Shown piece after piece: positions 51,539-59,808 of a stretch of DNA of 64,000 nucleotides; position 1 is the first letter of the stretch, and each line of letters starts with the position of its first letter. The stretch comes from JAEZAF01 sp964395665. Lineage in GTDB: Bacteria; Chloroflexota; Anaerolineae; Aggregatilineales; Phototrophicaceae. The position numbers were made by a program, and so were the translations under genes. The stretch covers positions 1 through 64,000 of the forward strand of contig CAYNDH010000004.1 of NCBI GenBank assembly GCA_964395665.1. Direction: 5' to 3'. The notes beneath the pieces were generated by a model. It saw nothing but the letters and a program-made list of their open reading frames with translations. It searched no databases and had not been told where the DNA came from.

Positions 51539-51558
51539 GGGCGCAATATATTGCGCCC
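51539..51558. repeat. perfect 20-bp palindrome
   Basis: GGGCGCAATA followed directly by its reverse complement, so it could be a dimeric-protein site, a cruciform or a repeat fragment. It belongs to a set of palindromes between ileS and its terminator. Confidence 0.7.
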
Positions 51559-51629
51559 CAGCCTAGAAAGGCGCTACCGGTGTGGGAAGATTCCCGCCCT
51601 ACATCGCGCATGGCGAAGGAGAGATAAGT

Positions 51630-51681
51630 CCCCTCTCCGGGCGGAGAGGGGATGGAGAAACGCAGTTTCTCAGGGGTGAGG
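51630..51681. repeat. palindromic intergenic repeat, family B copy 3
   Basis: CCCCTCTCC (51630-51638) pairs with GGAGAGGGG, followed by the hairpin GAGAAAC-GCA-GTTTCTC (51655-51671) and the arm GGGGTGAGG (51673-51681). It begins 5 bp past the ileS stop codon. Confidence 0.8.
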
Positions 51682-51685
51682 TAAA

Positions 51686-54600
51686 CTACTTGGTCTGCTT
51701 CACCTGCTTAACGCCGATCGTCAGCCGTTCACCACGGATTGAGGTATCCAGCTTTGGATCATCATGCGGCGCGAATTCTGCCCGGAAGAAACCGTTCTTC
51801 GCTTCGCCTTCTGTCAGCGACACACCGAGCGTTTCCTCACGGATGTAATCGGCAAACTGGCGGATCGCCGCATCGAGCTTCTCACTGGCGCTGTAGACGA
51901 TGTCGATCTTGTCTTCGATCTCGAAAGACGCATCCTTACGCGTGCTCTGAATACGGCGAACAACCTCACGCGCCAGCCCTTCCCGAAGCAGGCTTTCGGT
52001 CAGCGTGGTATCCAGCGCCGCCAGATAACCGGATTCTTCGGCGACTGCGAAGCCTTCCGCCGCGCCCTGAAGCACTTCGACCTCTTCAGGTGTCGCTTCA
52101 TAAGTCGTGCCTTCGACCTCAACGGTGATATTCTCGCCACTACGCAGCGCCTGTGCCCATGTGCGCACCTGCTTTGGATCGCCTTCGCGCAGCGCCTGCT
52201 GCACCTTCGGGAAATTCTGCCCGAATTTCTTACCCAGCAGGCGCGGGATCGGGTTCAGGCTGAACGTGACGACCTCATCGGCATCCTTCAGCGCGATGAT
52301 CTCCTTGACATTCAGCTCTGTCTGGACCAGTTCCGCGAGTTTCGTCAGTGCGTCGGCTTCCCATTTCTCACGGGTGACGAATTGGGCCGCCGCCAGCGGC
52401 TGACGCACACCGAGTTCAGCATTTTCACGTGCGGCACGTCCAAGGCTGACCAGCTTCTGAACGACGTCCATTTCATCCAGCAGACGCTGATTGACAAACG
52501 CTTCGTTGACTTCCGGCCAGTCCGCCAGATGCACGCTCTCCGCCGCATTCCTGTCAATGCCCACGGTCAGCCCACGGTACAACTGATCACTCACCATCGG
52601 CATAGCGGGCGCGATCAGCTTCGAAACCGTCAGCAGACATTCGTAGAGGGTGGCATACGCGCCGAACTTGTCGGCATCGTTCTCACCCTTCCAGAAGCGG
52701 CGGCGGCTCAACCGGACGTACCAGTTGCTAAGCTGTTCGACAAAGGCCTGCACCGGGCGCGTCGATCCCGGCGCATCATAGCGATCATAGGCGTCCGTCA
52801 CCTTACCGATCAGGTTGTGCAGTTCTGCCAGCGCCCACTGATCCAGCACATCACGGTCTTCTACCGCTGGCGCTTCGAGTTCCGGTGTCCAGCCGTCGAG
52901 ATTGGCATACGTCACGAAGAAGCTGTAGGTATTCCACAATGTGGACCAGAACTTCTTGACCACATCTCCAACCAGATCCATCGAGAAACGGCGGGAGTCA
53001 CCGGGCTGTGAAGCGGTATACATATACCAGCGCATGGCATCGGCCCCGTGTGTGTTCATCACATCATACGGGTCGATGATATTGCCCTTGCTCTTGGACA
53101 TCTTCTCGCCGTTGGCGTCGAGAATCAGCCCCAGACAGACGACATTCTTAAAGGCCACACTGTCAAACAGCATGGTGCTGATCGAATGCAGCGTATAGAA
53201 CCAGCCGCGTGTCTGATCCACCGCTTCGCAGATATAATCCGCCGGATACTGGGCTTCGAACATCTCCTGATTGTGGCGCGGGTAGCCCCACTGCGCGACC
53301 GGCATCGAGCCGCTGTCAAACCACACATCGATCACATCCGGCACGCGGCGCATGGTCCCGCCGGTCCCCTTCGGATTCGGGAAGGTGATCTGATCGACAT
53401 GCGGGCGGTGCAGATCAAGATCTGACAACTCACGGCCAGCCAGTTCGCTCAATTCGGCCACGCTGCCGATGGTGATTGTTTCGCCGGTGACATCATCCAC
53501 CCAGATCGGCAGCGGCGTCCCCCAGTAGCGTTCACGTCCCAGTGCCCAGTCCTTGAGTTCATCGAGCCAGTTCCCGAAGCGGCCATCACGGACATGACCG
53601 GGAACCCAGTTGATCGTCTGGTTGAGTTTGATCATCTCGTCGCGCTTCTTCGTCGTCTCGATAAACCACGAATCACGCGCCAGATACATCAGCGGTGTAT
53701 TGTCACGCCAGCAGTGCGGATAATTATGCGTATATTTACGGGACTTATACAGCAGGCCGCGCTCACGCAGATCACGCACGATTTCAGGATCGGCATCCTT
53801 GAACCACATCCCACGGAACTTGGTCACCGCGTCGATGAAGGTCCCGTTCTGATGCACGGTACGCAGCACCGGCAGGCCGTACTTCTTCCCAACCTCAAGG
53901 TCATCAGCGCCGAATGCCGGGGCGATATGCACGATCCCGGTACCATCTTCCGTGCTGACGAAATCACCGGTGACGAGATAGGCGTGATCTTCTTCAACCG
54001 GCATGAAGGTGTACAGCGGGTTATAGTGCATCCCCGCCAGATCCTTGCCCTTGAAGCGCTTCACCACCGTATAACTTTCCGGGTTTTCCAGCGCACGTTC
54101 GACGGCGGATTCGGCCAGAATCAACTGTTCAGTGCCTTCGCCGTGCAGTGTCGGGCCTTCGACCTGAACATAATCAATATCTGCGCCCACTGCCAGCGCG
54201 ACGTTACCGGGCAGTGTCCATGGAGTCGTCGTCCACGCAAGGAAGTAAACGCCGGGCTTATCCCGCAGTGGGAAGCGCACGTACACACTCGGATCGGTGA
54301 CTTCCTCATATCCAAGTGAGACTTCATGGCTGCTTAACGGAGTCCCGCAGCGGGTGCAGAACGGCACAACCTTGAACCCTTTGTAAATCAGGTCCTTGTC
54401 GGAAAGCTGCTTCAGAATCCACCAGACGCTCTCGATGTAATCATTGGTGAAGGTCACATAGGCGTTATCCAGATCAGTCCAGTACGCCATACGTTCGGTG
54501 AACTTTTCCCAGTCAGTGATATTACGCAGCACACTGGCACGGGCTTTATCGTTGAATTCTGCCACACCGTAGGTCTCAATCGCATGCTTATCCGGCAGAT

Positions 54601-54904
54601 TGAGTTCCTTTTCAAGCGCGATTTCGACCGGCAGACCGTGTGTATCCCACCCACCCTTACGCAGGCAGTAATAGCCGCGCATGGTTTTATAGCGCGGATA
54701 CATATCCTTGAAAGCACGCGCCAGCACATGATGCAGCGCGGGACGGCCATTCACCGTCGGCGGGCCTTCATAGGTCACATACAGAGGGCGACCTTCGCGC
54801 TCATTCACCGAGCGTTCGAAGATCTTGTTACGACGCCAGAAATCGAGTACATCCTGCTCGAGTTCCGGGATATTGACTTTCGCGTTTACTGCCTCAAACG
54901 CCAT
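51686..54904 (-). CDS. ileS: isoleucyl-tRNA synthetase, type 2, non-canonical signature
   Basis: A 1072-residue class I synthetase that charges tRNA-Ile. The start at 54904 has GGAG seven bases upstream. The signature normally reading HxGH is A56-L57-H58-H59 here (GRPALHHVLARAFKD), and KMSKS is intact (EKMSKSKG, about 599-606). The length and the run FCTRCGTPLSSHEVSLGYEEV mark the IleRS2 (eukaryote-like) type rather than IleRS1. The CP1 editing region (WTTTPWTLPGNVAL) is present. IleRS2 enzymes with the first and third signature residues exchanged (GxHH) have been reported as mupirocin hyper-resistant; this one has Ala in place of Gly. A possible leader peptide lies upstream. Confidence 0.96.
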   Translation of the reverse strand: MAFEAVNAKVNIPELEQDVLDFWRRNKIFERSVNEREGRPLYVTYEGPPTVNGRPALHHVLARAFKDMYPRYKTMRGYYCLRKGGWDTHGLPVEIALEKELNLPDKHAIETYGVAEFNDKARASVLRNITDWEKFTERMAYWTDLDNAYVTFTNDYIESVWWILKQLSDKDLIYKGFKVVPFCTRCGTPLSSHEVSLGYEEVTDPSVYVRFPLRDKPGVYFLAWTTTPWTLPGNVALAVGADIDYVQVEGPTLHGEGTEQLILAESAVERALENPESYTVVKRFKGKDLAGMHYNPLYTFMPVEEDHAYLVTGDFVSTEDGTGIVHIAPAFGADDLEVGKKYGLPVLRTVHQNGTFIDAVTKFRGMWFKDADPEIVRDLRERGLLYKSRKYTHNYPHCWRDNTPLMYLARDSWFIETTKKRDEMIKLNQTINWVPGHVRDGRFGNWLDELKDWALGRERYWGTPLPIWVDDVTGETITIGSVAELSELAGRELSDLDLHRPHVDQITFPNPKGTGGTMRRVPDVIDVWFDSGSMPVAQWGYPRHNQEMFEAQYPADYICEAVDQTRGWFYTLHSISTMLFDSVAFKNVVCLGLILDANGEKMSKSKGNIIDPYDVMNTHGADAMRWYMYTASQPGDSRRFSMDLVGDVVKKFWSTLWNTYSFFVTYANLDGWTPELEAPAVEDRDVLDQWALAELHNLIGKVTDAYDRYDAPGSTRPVQAFVEQLSNWYVRLSRRRFWKGENDADKFGAYATLYECLLTVSKLIAPAMPMVSDQLYRGLTVGIDRNAAESVHLADWPEVNEAFVNQRLLDEMDVVQKLVSLGRAARENAELGVRQPLAAAQFVTREKWEADALTKLAELVQTELNVKEIIALKDADEVVTFSLNPIPRLLGKKFGQNFPKVQQALREGDPKQVRTWAQALRSGENITVEVEGTTYEATPEEVEVLQGAAEGFAVAEESGYLAALDTTLTESLLREGLAREVVRRIQSTRKDASFEIEDKIDIVYSASEKLDAAIRQFADYIREETLGVSLTEGEAKNGFFRAEFAPHDDPKLDTSIRGERLTIGVKQVKQTK

Positions 54905-54974
54905 TGAGTATCTCCACGTTTGTGTTGAGCTGACAGGGTGATGAAAGAAAAAACCAGAGTTCAGGCTTGTCTTT

Positions 54975-55037
54975 TCAATCAAGCCGTATCAGGCTGGCAA
55001 TAACACGCGGTGTGAGCATAACCTTACTCACGACCAC
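54975..55037 (-). CDS. putative leader peptide upstream of ileS
   Basis: A 20-codon reading frame starting with GTG at 55037 and ending with TGA at 54975. AGGAGG lies exactly seven bases upstream, one of the best ribosome-binding sites in the window. The peptide has nine branched-chain residues (four Val, three Leu, two Ile), including VIASLI near the end. Downstream on the minus strand are GGCTTG, CAAGCC and a CC...GGTTTTTT segment that could form alternative hairpins. This resembles branched-chain attenuation, but the terminator stem is weak. No T-box core (TGGNACCGCG) is visible. Confidence 0.4.
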   Translation of the reverse strand: MVVSKVMLTPRVIASLIRLD

Positions 55038-55136
55038 GCTGGCACCTCCTATAATCCTGACAAACAGGGCATGGGAAATATTATCACCCAAATTGGAGTT
55101 TTACGGTAGAGTGCAGCTCCGATTGGCGCTAAGATA

Positions 55137-57059
55137 ATGCTGGTTATCATATCCGCTAGCAGTCCGCACCCGATTCAGGAACATCTCTTGAGAACCCGTC
55201 AGACGTTAATCCATGCCCATCAGCGGCAGATCACCCGCCTAAGCATCCGCCGCGATGAAATCCTTCAGCGCAGCTCGAATCTCACCCGCTGGCGTCTGCT
55301 GACCTTTATCGCTGGCTTCTTTGCTACCTTCATCGCCTACAGCATCTCCAACACCACCGGGACATTGGCCCTCATCACGGCAGTCGTCATTTTCGGTGTG
55401 CTGGTGGTCTTCCACCGGCGCGTCCAGCGTACAGCAGATCGGCTGGCGATCTGGCAGCGCATGAAATACGAAGCGCTGGCGCGGCTCCAGCTTCACTGGA
55501 ACGCCCTGCCAGATGAGGTGACGATTCCGGTTGAGGCGATACATCCCTTCGCTTATGATCTGGACATTCTCGGCGATTATTCGCTGTACCGCCTGCTCGA
55601 TACCACCGGCTCCGTGGGCGGCAGCCGACGTTTATCCGATTGGCTGCTGCAAACTTTGCCAGATATACCGTCGATTCTCCGGCGGCAGGCGCTGGTGCGC
55701 GAACTGATCCCCCTGACTGGCTTCCGTGACCGGCTGGCGCTGGCAATGCGTGAACCCAATCTGCACCGGCGTGGTGCAAACCCGCGCTGGGATGGTGACG
55801 CCATCCTGAACTGGCTGCGCCATCTGTCCGGCGGACAGGTGCAGGGCTGGCAGGTCGTGCTGCTGCTCGGGCTGGCCGCGCTCAATCTGGTGCTGTTCGC
55901 ATTGGATGCCCTGGATATCCTGCCGCAGTACTGGATCATCTCGGTCGTCGCCTACTGGATGCTGATGCTGCTGTCGCTGCGCGGTATGGGTGATCTGTTC
56001 AGCCGCAGCCTTGCCCTGCAATCGGAACTCGAACGGATGGCGGCGGCCTTCGAGTCACTTGAATCTTATTCGTATGTGCCGGACAGCCCACTAGCCGCGC
56101 TCTGTCAGCCCTTCCGGGACAGTGTCCGCCGACCGTCAGGCCAGTTTCAGCGCGTGAAGTGGATTGTCTCCGCCATGAGCTTCAGCCGCAATCCGGTGCT
56201 GTGGCTGTGGGTCAATACCCTGCTGCCGTGGGATGTCCTGTTCGCCTTCCTGCTGCAACGCCGGGTGCGCGAACTCGGCACCATCCTGCCAGACTGGTTA
56301 GAGACCTTCTACGAGATCGAAGCCCTGAACGCGCTGGCCGCCTTCGCATGGCTCAATCCGGCGTATACCTTCCCGTACATCGACCGCGAAACCCGCATCG
56401 ATACCCAGCAGATCGGCCACCCACTTATCCCGCATGAGGCACGAGTCGCCAATGACTTTACACATGCCGGACTCGGCAGCGTGGTCATCATCACCGGCTC
56501 GAATATGTCCGGCAAAAGCTCATTTCTGCGGACCATCGGCGTCAATCTCTGCCTGACCTATGCGGGTGGCGTAGTTGCAGCCGACACCCTGCACACCGGA
56601 ATCTTTCGCCTCTTTACCTGCATCCGCGTCAGTGACTCCGTGATTGACGGCATCTCATATTTCTATGCCGAAGTGCGGCGGCTCCGCGCCCTGCTGGATG
56701 CCATCATCAGCACCGATGAAGGGCTTCCGCCGGTCTTCTTCCTGATCGACGAGATCTTCAGGGGGACTAACAACCGCGAACGCCTGATCGGAAGCCGCGA
56801 ATACATCCGCGCCCTGACACAGCATGATGGACTCGGCCTGATCTCCACCCATGATCTCGAACTCACACAGCTTGCCGACGAACTGGAACAGGTCAGCAAT
56901 CTGCACTTTCGGGAAGACATCCGCAATGGCCGGATGCACTTCGATTACCGGCTGCATCACGGCCCCAGCCCGACCACCAATGCCCTGAAGATCATGGCAC
57001 TGGAAGGCCTGCCGATTGGCACCGATGCTTTTAATGACCAGCCGGATCAGCCATTATAG
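55137..57059 (+). CDS. membrane-embedded MutS-family ATPase
   Basis: A 640-residue protein with the C-terminal MutS ATPase domain: Walker A GSNMSGKSS (about 455-463), Walker B with FFLIDEIFRGTNNRER (about 533-548), and the H-loop ISTHDLELTQL. The mismatch-binding N-terminal domains of MutS are absent. Instead, two TM helices (about 52-72 and 75-95) follow a basic helical N-terminus, more hydrophobic helices appear around 225-270 and near 365-385, and a lever/clamp-like helical region lies between. This is the TM-containing MutS-related group, whose role in DNA repair is not established. Divergent from ileS. Confidence 0.88.
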   Translation: MLVIISASSPHPIQEHLLRTRQTLIHAHQRQITRLSIRRDEILQRSSNLTRWRLLTFIAGFFATFIAYSISNTTGTLALITAVVIFGVLVVFHRRVQRTADRLAIWQRMKYEALARLQLHWNALPDEVTIPVEAIHPFAYDLDILGDYSLYRLLDTTGSVGGSRRLSDWLLQTLPDIPSILRRQALVRELIPLTGFRDRLALAMREPNLHRRGANPRWDGDAILNWLRHLSGGQVQGWQVVLLLGLAALNLVLFALDALDILPQYWIISVVAYWMLMLLSLRGMGDLFSRSLALQSELERMAAAFESLESYSYVPDSPLAALCQPFRDSVRRPSGQFQRVKWIVSAMSFSRNPVLWLWVNTLLPWDVLFAFLLQRRVRELGTILPDWLETFYEIEALNALAAFAWLNPAYTFPYIDRETRIDTQQIGHPLIPHEARVANDFTHAGLGSVVIITGSNMSGKSSFLRTIGVNLCLTYAGGVVAADTLHTGIFRLFTCIRVSDSVIDGISYFYAEVRRLRALLDAIISTDEGLPPVFFLIDEIFRGTNNRERLIGSREYIRALTQHDGLGLISTHDLELTQLADELEQVSNLHFREDIRNGRMHFDYRLHHGPSPTTNALKIMALEGLPIGTDAFNDQPDQPL

Positions 57060-57168
57060 ATAAACCGAAGGACACATCTGTCGCTTGCATCCGCGTCAGG
57101 TTGTCACGATAATCAACCGACAGGATCAAATACCCGATCATCGTTCACCGAGTTCAGGATCAGCGATT

Positions 57169-57528
57169 GTGAAACTCAATACCTACACCATCTGGATTCA
57201 TACTGGCGGCGAAGCGCTGGCTGGCACCGACTCCAATGTGTTTATCCAGCTTTACGGGACTGAAGGCAAGACCGAGTCGATTCACCTGCCAGCCAAAGAC
57301 ATCTTCGCCTTTGAAGCGGACAGCGTCGATAAATTCATCCTGGAAGTCCCGGATCTGGGGGAACTCACCCGCTGCTGTGTCGGGCATGATGGCAGCGTGG
57401 ATTCCGGCTGGTACGTGGTGGATGTGCGCGTGGCTGATGATGAAACCGACCGCGAGTGGCACTTCCCCTTTGACCAGTGGATCGGCATTGAAGAGTCCGG
57501 AAAACATTTCGCATGCGCCGACTGCTAA
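57169..57528 (+). CDS. PLAT/LH2-domain protein
   Basis: A 119-residue single-domain protein from the GTG at 57169 with AGGA nine bases upstream. The sequence KLNTYTIWIHTGGEALAGTDSNVFIQLYGTEG, followed by a beta-rich run (IHLPAKDIFAFEADSVDKFILEV and WYVVDVRVADDE), matches the PLAT/LH2 (lipoxygenase/polycystin) beta-sandwich, which binds lipids or calcium. Four cysteines are present (two in TRCCVG, two near the C-terminus). No signal peptide. It overlaps the downstream lipoprotein gene by 16 bp. Confidence 0.8.
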   Translation: MKLNTYTIWIHTGGEALAGTDSNVFIQLYGTEGKTESIHLPAKDIFAFEADSVDKFILEVPDLGELTRCCVGHDGSVDSGWYVVDVRVADDETDREWHFPFDQWIGIEESGKHFACADC

Positions 57529-58031
57529 ACCTGAACCACCGTAACATACATCCGGTCGGACTATACGCGAGTGTCATCATCACACTGCTCGTCGGGATGC
57601 TCTCGGCCTGTAATCTCGTCCCGACGCAGGAGACCACGCCAGCGCCGACGCCCGACCTGCCCCATGTCGAGTTTCTCTCTCCGCCCAATCAGGCGACGGT
57701 GATCGAAGGTGCGCTGCTGGACGTGGACATCGTCGCACAGGATGAAACATCAGGCATCGCCAGAGTGGAGTTCATCGTCGATGGCAATGTGCTTCAGACG
57801 GGCGAAACCGAAAGTGGAAACGAGAATATCTATCGCGTGACGATGAACTGGCTGGCGGAAGGTGTCGGTTTTCACAGCCTGACCGCAGTCGCCTACCGTC
57901 CCACCGGCATCGCCGGACAGGAAACCACGATCGTGGTCGAAGTCGTGCCTGATCCTGCGGGCGGTGGTTCTACAGACAGTGTGCCGGGTGGAACCGGCGA
58001 CGTCGGCGGCGAAACCGAAGATGCTGACTGA
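57513..58031 (+). CDS. lipoprotein with Ig-like domain
   Basis: A 172-residue protein with a hydrophobic signal segment ending in the lipobox LSAC (cysteine 33). A Thr/Pro linker precedes one immunoglobulin-like domain (about 48-148) of the type VEFLSPPNQATVIEGALLDVDIVAQDETSGIARVEFIVDG, common in Chloroflexota surface proteins. The C-terminus is rich in Gly, Asp and Glu. It overlaps the PLAT gene by 16 bp, so the two are probably co-expressed. Confidence 0.8.
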   Translation: MRRLLNLNHRNIHPVGLYASVIITLLVGMLSACNLVPTQETTPAPTPDLPHVEFLSPPNQATVIEGALLDVDIVAQDETSGIARVEFIVDGNVLQTGETESGNENIYRVTMNWLAEGVGFHSLTAVAYRPTGIAGQETTIVVEVVPDPAGGGSTDSVPGGTGDVGGETEDAD

Positions 58032-58139
58032 TCGCATCAACCGACGCTGCGTGGCGTGTAGGGGCGGGATTGTCCCGACTTATGTCAAAGTTAAAAAGGC
58101 CGGATACTATCCGACACATAAAGCAGATTGAGACACGTT

Positions 58140-58520
58140 ATGCCCTATCTTGAGCGCATTAACTATCATCCCAACACTGATCAGATGAGTGATGCCGAAA
58201 AGCTCTATCTGGCGGATCATTTCGACGCTTACGGTGCGGAACTGGTCGCACATGGGCAGGCGCTGCCGTGGCAGTTGATCGAAGAAGTGGAAGTCGCCAA
58301 GGCCGCCAGAGCTGCCGGGCCAGCGGGCTGGCTGGTTAAAAATCTGGTGGTGGGCGGCGAACGCTATCATGTCGGTATTTACTACGGCAATCAGGAAATC
58401 GTTTTTTCCAACGTGACATGGAATGTCGCGCAGTACATCGTCCGCAATATCGCCTTCTACGCGCCGCAGTCGATCCGCTATTCAGGGCCGGATGATCTGG
58501 TCGCCCTCACGCAGGCCTAG
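58140..58520 (+). CDS. conserved-looking hypothetical protein
   Basis: A 126-residue soluble protein starting at the ATG at 58140 (a TTG at 58128 is possible). It contains DAEKLYLADHFDAYGAELVAHG and a beta-rich C-terminal half (HVGIYYGNQEIVFSNVTWNVAQYIVRNIAFYAP). No signal, TM helix or named motif. It precedes a lipoprotein gene by 10 bp. Function unknown. Confidence 0.7.
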   Translation: MPYLERINYHPNTDQMSDAEKLYLADHFDAYGAELVAHGQALPWQLIEEVEVAKAARAAGPAGWLVKNLVVGGERYHVGIYYGNQEIVFSNVTWNVAQYIVRNIAFYAPQSIRYSGPDDLVALTQA

Positions 58521-58530
58521 ACGACACATC

Positions 58531-59730
58531 ATGCGCTTGTGGCAGCACATCACCCTCATCATGCTGATCGCAGCGGCTGTCTGCACCGCATCCGCCTGCA
58601 CACCCGCGCCCACACCTGCGCCAACCCCCACACCGCTGCCGCAGTCAGCATGGGGGCCGGTCTATACCGTGGCTTATGCCCCGCAGCTCGATGCCCCCGC
58701 CTTTGCCTTTCTCGGTGATCGTTTTGCATTCGCATGGCTGGCTTCAGATGCCGCCGGTGTGCATCAGGATGTGCGCCATCTGGCCGCAGGCGGGATGACC
58801 GCCGCCGCCGCCCTGCCGCTGGACCCGTTCGCGCCGCATGACCTCAGCGCATGGCCTGCCGCCGAAAACAGCGCCATGCTTCTGTATCTGGATGAAGACA
58901 GCGCGACCGAGACGTACCGGCTCTATTCTGCCGTTTTTACCGAACCGCACACCCTGGTACGTGGGCCGCAGCGCATTACTGATCAGGCAACCCATCAGTA
59001 CACCGCCCTGCCATCGGAGAGCGGTGGCCTGTGGATCGTCTGGAGTACCGGCAACACACTTGAAAGCCGCCTTTTCGCGCAGCAGATCGACGCCTTCGGA
59101 CGTCCCCAACCCGCAGCACTGCTGACCACTGATGCCGATGATCCGGTGCTGGTACGCGGTGCAGATGGTCACATGCTGCTGTTCTGGATACAGCCGGTCA
59201 CGCAGATTGTTTACGCGGCACAGCTTGAAGCTGGCGCACTGGGTGACATCCGCGCACTGGGTTCCGGTGTTGTCATGCAGCCGGGGGAACTGCGGGTTGA
59301 TTTTAACGTCATCCCGATGGGGGATCAGTTCGTGCTGATCTGGAATACCCTGCTGCCCACCCACACCGCGCAGACCTATCTCAGCACCGCGCAGCTTGAT
59401 CCACCGGCCCTGACAATGCCGACCGTTGCTGAAGCACAGCTATCCGATGGCACCCGACACACCCTGACATGGCTCACGGCTTCTCCGCTTAGCCCGCTGC
59501 TGTCTGCTGCGGCAGTGATCGGGGATGATCTGGGGATCGTCACATGGGATGGTCAGCGCTTCACCGATTTTGAGCCGGTCATCACACTGGACGCGCCGCT
59601 GATCGGCCTGCCAGCGCTGTACGGGGACTCAACCGGCCAGCGTTATCTGCTGTGGGCAGCGCCGCGCACCGAATCCGCCGCAGAACTGCGCTTCACGTCC
59701 ACTCGCGCAGCCAGCACCCTCAGCCAATAG
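58531..59730 (+). CDS. lipoprotein, propeller-like
   Basis: A 399-residue protein from the ATG at 58531. The signal segment (ITLIMLIAAAVCTASAC) ends in a lipobox, followed by a (PTPAPTPTP) linker. The mature part has repeated short-strand patterns rich in Ala, Leu and Thr with FLGDRFAFAWLASDAAG and GGLWIVWSTGNTLESRLFAQQID, compatible with a beta-propeller fold. Function unknown. It begins 10 bp after the preceding gene, so it probably belongs to the same transcript. Confidence 0.75.
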   Translation: MRLWQHITLIMLIAAAVCTASACTPAPTPAPTPTPLPQSAWGPVYTVAYAPQLDAPAFAFLGDRFAFAWLASDAAGVHQDVRHLAAGGMTAAAALPLDPFAPHDLSAWPAAENSAMLLYLDEDSATETYRLYSAVFTEPHTLVRGPQRITDQATHQYTALPSESGGLWIVWSTGNTLESRLFAQQIDAFGRPQPAALLTTDADDPVLVRGADGHMLLFWIQPVTQIVYAAQLEAGALGDIRALGSGVVMQPGELRVDFNVIPMGDQFVLIWNTLLPTHTAQTYLSTAQLDPPALTMPTVAEAQLSDGTRHTLTWLTASPLSPLLSAAAVIGDDLGIVTWDGQRFTDFEPVITLDAPLIGLPALYGDSTGQRYLLWAAPRTESAAELRFTSTRAASTLSQ

Positions 59731-59796
59731 CATCAGGGCGCATCAGCAGATCAACAGCGGATAGGATCTGCATGTCTGGCGCACCGCCAGAATTTG

Positions 59797-59807
59797 AGGG
59801 GTGAGGT
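59797..59807. repeat. half copy of the family B repeat
   Basis: GAGGGGTGAGG matching one family B arm, located just past the stop codon of the minus-strand gene ending at 59809. The complementary arm is not present nearby. Confidence 0.5.
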
Positions 59808-59808
59808 T

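Larger units (their letters stand above)
51258..51685. other. intergenic region with terminator and repeats
   Basis: 428 bp without a convincing gene. It holds the ileS-side terminator (51438-51469), a perfect 20-bp palindrome built on GGGCGCAATA (51539-51558), another GGGA/TCCC repeat fragment ending in CCCTACAT near 51600, and a family B repeat (51630-51681). A 68-codon open frame here runs over the terminator and is not supported. Confidence 0.7.

Noticed and set aside
51340..51546. 68-codon minus-strand open frame between pucR and ileS
   Set aside because: It runs across a strong terminator hairpin, has no ribosome-binding site and no recognisable motif.
51764..53011. Long plus-strand open frame opposite ileS
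   Set aside because: It is antisense to a clearly conserved synthetase; its Arg/His/Leu-rich translation reflects the opposite strand.
54905..55136. T-box leader before ileS
   Set aside because: No T-box core sequence (TGGNACCGCG) or specifier-loop arrangement is recognisable.
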